NCBI GenBank assembly: GCA_031772625.1
Contig: CM062820.1
Location: forward strand, 1,076,509,369 to 1,076,573,368
DNA from: Pinus tabuliformis
Lineage: Eukaryota; Streptophyta; Pinopsida; Pinales; Pinaceae
DNA length: 64,000 bases
Reading direction: 5' to 3'
The position numbers and the translations under genes are program-made. Positions 62,101 to 64,000 of the stretch are shown piece after piece (positions within the stretch are counted from its first letter, which is position 1; every line of letters begins with the position of its first letter). The notes below the pieces were generated by a model. The model had not been told where the DNA came from. It saw nothing but the letters and a program-made list of their open reading frames with translations, and did not search any database.

Positions 62101-62693
62101 CCGCAAGCCAAAAAAATATGATATTCAAGCATTTTTTCAAATTGGTGATAAAAATGAATATAAGTGTTTGTAGAACTATTATTTCCATTATAAATCATCT
62201 ACATACACAAGTAAATTGAAACATTTATCATTGATGTTGATTTCAATAGCGTGTTGCAACAAAAAACAACTAGTTTTACATAAAAAAACAAAATGCATTT
62301 ATTTATGCCCTTATTTATTTTATTTTCTACACTAACCTATTTTGATTTAAAAAATGAATATGACTACGTATATGAGTACTTCCAGTGGAACCATTTTAGA
62401 AATAGGGCTTCATGTATGCACATACCCAAATTTGAAAAATGCATATTGATAAAAATTAGGGTATGAGAAGCCAACTTCCCTTGAAAAGATGGTGCCAAAA
62501 ATTGTTGAAGCATGGAGCAATGTTGCGAACAAATGATGGAGTGAAACCAATCTTCAATGTATCCATTACTTTCTTGATTTCCCATAGCCATCATATCATG
62601 AAGTTCTTGAGCTTTTAAAATGGCTTGTTGATGCATACTAAAAGAAACCTCATTTTTTCCCATAACTTCTACAATTTTTGAATTTGAAACATT

Positions 62694-63986
62694 CTAAATC
62701 TCATTGTAAGTTTTCTCCATTGGTGCATGTGAGATAGAATGGGTGGGAAGGGTGGGTAAATTTTGCAGTTCAACACTGTAAGCATGTTGTACTGGTTTAT
62801 TATGGTGAGGGTGTGGAATGAGTTGAGCAGGAAAATATGTAGGGAATGGAGCATTGTGATGATGTGGTTGGTTGGGTTGAGTGGATGAATTTGGTATGCA
62901 AGCAGGATGTTGTGGAAGAGCTGGTGAAAAATATGGAGAATATGTTTGTGCTACAAGATGAGGGAGAGTAGTCATGAAATCATAAGGTGAACCATGCCCA
63001 ACTTGTAGACAAGATTGACGGTGGTTATATTGAGATTGCCATGGCTGCCCTAACACATTAGTATTCCATAATGGATTATGCAAGACAGAGAATGGAGAGG
63101 AAATGTTTTGAACCATACCTGTAGGCCATGATTTCCATGGTTTTGACCTTGTTGCAGCTTCCTCATCTCTTTGATATGCTACTTCCATTCTAGATAAGGA
63201 AGAGTGAGAATCTATGGGATGCTCCTTTCGGTCATAAGGGCAAAACACTTCATCAAATTCTTGCTTTTTATGAACCTGCAAAACATCCAATTTTGCATTT
63301 AGAAAGCTAATAAAATCAACTTTAAAATTTTCAAATAAAGCATTGATTTCAGCTCTTATGTCTCCTGTTCTTGTAGTAGATTTGGAAAAGAAAGAAAAAA
63401 CATCTCTAGAATTCTTACCAGCATTGGAGATTCCTCTTGAATACCTTATGCACAACTCACAAACATCATCATATGATAACTGAAAAACATCACCTTTTCC
63501 TATCAGATTTAAGAGTTCTAAAAATTCATCTTTGATCCCTTTGAGTAGGAGTGTTTTTAAAATTTCTTTTTCCAAATGCTTATGTTTTGATTTTTGAAGG
63601 TTATATTGAAATCGATCTACATAGTCCTCCAAGCTTTCATCTTCCCCTTGTATCATATCGAAAATATCTTCATCGGCCTTGCAATAGTCTTGGTACTTCT
63701 TCAAGAATATGTTCTTCATGTCCTCCCATGTTTGAATGCAGTTCCCACCTAGGCTCATGAACCATTGGAGAGCTGCTCCTTTTAGAGTAAGAGGAAACAC
63801 TTTCAACCTTTGATCATTAGTACAATAATCATATCCTCTACAAAGTATTTCGAACTCAAATAAGAATGTATCTAGATCTTCATTTGTCAAGCCATGAAAA
63901 TTTGGTAGAGACAATGGGGGAATTATGTGCATTTGTGTCACTCCTAGATCTTTGATAGGAAATTCAAAAGTAAAAATGTGATCCAT
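62694..63986 (-). CDS. Retrotransposon Gag protein, intact frame
   Basis: 430 residues, the longest clean frame in the window. The start ATG at 63984-63986 has an in-frame TAA two codons upstream, so this is the first possible Met. Residues about 25-190 form a Retrotrans_gag-type capsid domain (LPNFHGLTNEDLDTFLFEFE, LKGAALQWFMSLGG, ESLEDYVDRFQYNLQ). The C-terminal third is rich in Pro, His, Gln and Asn, with no zinc knuckle. Gag would form the virus-like particle in which the element RNA is reverse transcribed. No protease or polymerase follows; the next downstream frame (62364-62663, minus) is not recognisable. An intact frame beside decayed neighbours suggests a younger insertion. Confidence 0.85.
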   Translation of the reverse strand: MDHIFTFEFPIKDLGVTQMHIIPPLSLPNFHGLTNEDLDTFLFEFEILCRGYDYCTNDQRLKVFPLTLKGAALQWFMSLGGNCIQTWEDMKNIFLKKYQDYCKADEDIFDMIQGEDESLEDYVDRFQYNLQKSKHKHLEKEILKTLLLKGIKDEFLELLNLIGKGDVFQLSYDDVCELCIRYSRGISNAGKNSRDVFSFFSKSTTRTGDIRAEINALFENFKVDFISFLNAKLDVLQVHKKQEFDEVFCPYDRKEHPIDSHSSLSRMEVAYQRDEEAATRSKPWKSWPTGMVQNISSPFSVLHNPLWNTNVLGQPWQSQYNHRQSCLQVGHGSPYDFMTTLPHLVAQTYSPYFSPALPQHPACIPNSSTQPNQPHHHNAPFPTYFPAQLIPHPHHNKPVQHAYSVELQNLPTLPTHSISHAPMEKTYNEI

Positions 63987-64000
63987 TTCTTACCATAATA

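Larger units (their letters stand above)
55555..64000 (-). mobile_element. Probable Gag-only (TR-GAG-like) LTR retrotransposon, right side open
   Basis: It inserts into the older LTR at cacatg and begins TGTCGAGCAACAAAAAGG, a typical LTR terminus. Gag lies at the far right on the minus strand, so the left end is the 3' end. Between them are about 7 kb with no protease, polymerase or integrase. Instead there are tandem repeats: a hairpin pair (57589-57654), an alternating minisatellite (60280-60790) and a roughly 185-base repeat (61370-62100). The 5' LTR and PBS must lie beyond 64000. A fragmentary Gag inserted by other means cannot be excluded. Confidence 0.65.

Noticed and set aside
62364-62663. 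Second gene downstream of Gag
   Set aside because: 99 codons, no domain, and directly after the Gag stop in a non-coding region. Probably chance.

Overview
This window looks like nuclear DNA from a seed plant with a large, repeat-rich genome. A conifer or other gymnosperm fits best, but I could not confirm the taxon. It contains no intact host gene, no rRNA or tRNA gene and no prokaryotic-type operon. Nearly everything recognisable is an LTR retrotransposon, a fragment of one, a SINE, or a tandem repeat. Most coding relics carry stops and frameshifts. The one long clean retroelement frame is a Gag at the right edge.

Layout. 1-9.1 kb: a minisatellite-bearing segment interrupted at 1701-8497 by a minus-strand Ty3/gypsy-type element with 2-kb LTRs, a PBS, a PPT and a Gag-protease relic but no reverse transcriptase or integrase. 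9.1-13.3 kb: non-coding DNA ending in a 2-kb LTR (11318-13283) with three tandem PBS-like units beside it. 13.5-17.4 kb: a decayed minus-strand gypsy Gag-protease with three zinc-knuckle-type motifs, next to a solo LTR with a perfect TSD. 18-21.6 kb: a decayed plus-strand gypsy Pol. 22.6 kb: a foldback hairpin. 23.9-30.3 kb: a structurally complete but dead Ty1/copia element with perfect TSDs and an internal tandem duplication of its nucleocapsid-protease segment. 30.45-30.74 kb: a SINE with an 18-bp TSD.

31.5-46.5 kb: a roughly 6.7-kb tandem duplication. Each copy carries a flank, the LTR of a coding-poor (LARD-like) element and part of its interior; the shared 3' LTR is at 45176-46474. 46.6 kb: a probable minus-strand SINE. 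47.2-49.2 kb: a second LTR of the family seen at 11.3 kb. 49.2-51.7 kb: a pol-less copia-type element. 52.7-55.55 kb: a second copy of the segment that opens the window, including the first 1.1 kb of the element's LTR, cut at 55555 by another insertion. 55.6-64 kb: that insertion, which appears to be a Gag-only element with a long non-coding 3' region holding several tandem repeats, including a minisatellite with strictly alternating A/B monomers.

The elements do not form a pathway. Their relationship is historical: nested insertion, segmental duplication, deletion and LTR-LTR recombination. I found no convincing new host system. The most unusual signals are the alternating minisatellite inside the Gag-only element, the triplicated PBS-like unit, and the duplicated zinc-knuckle/protease module of the copia element.
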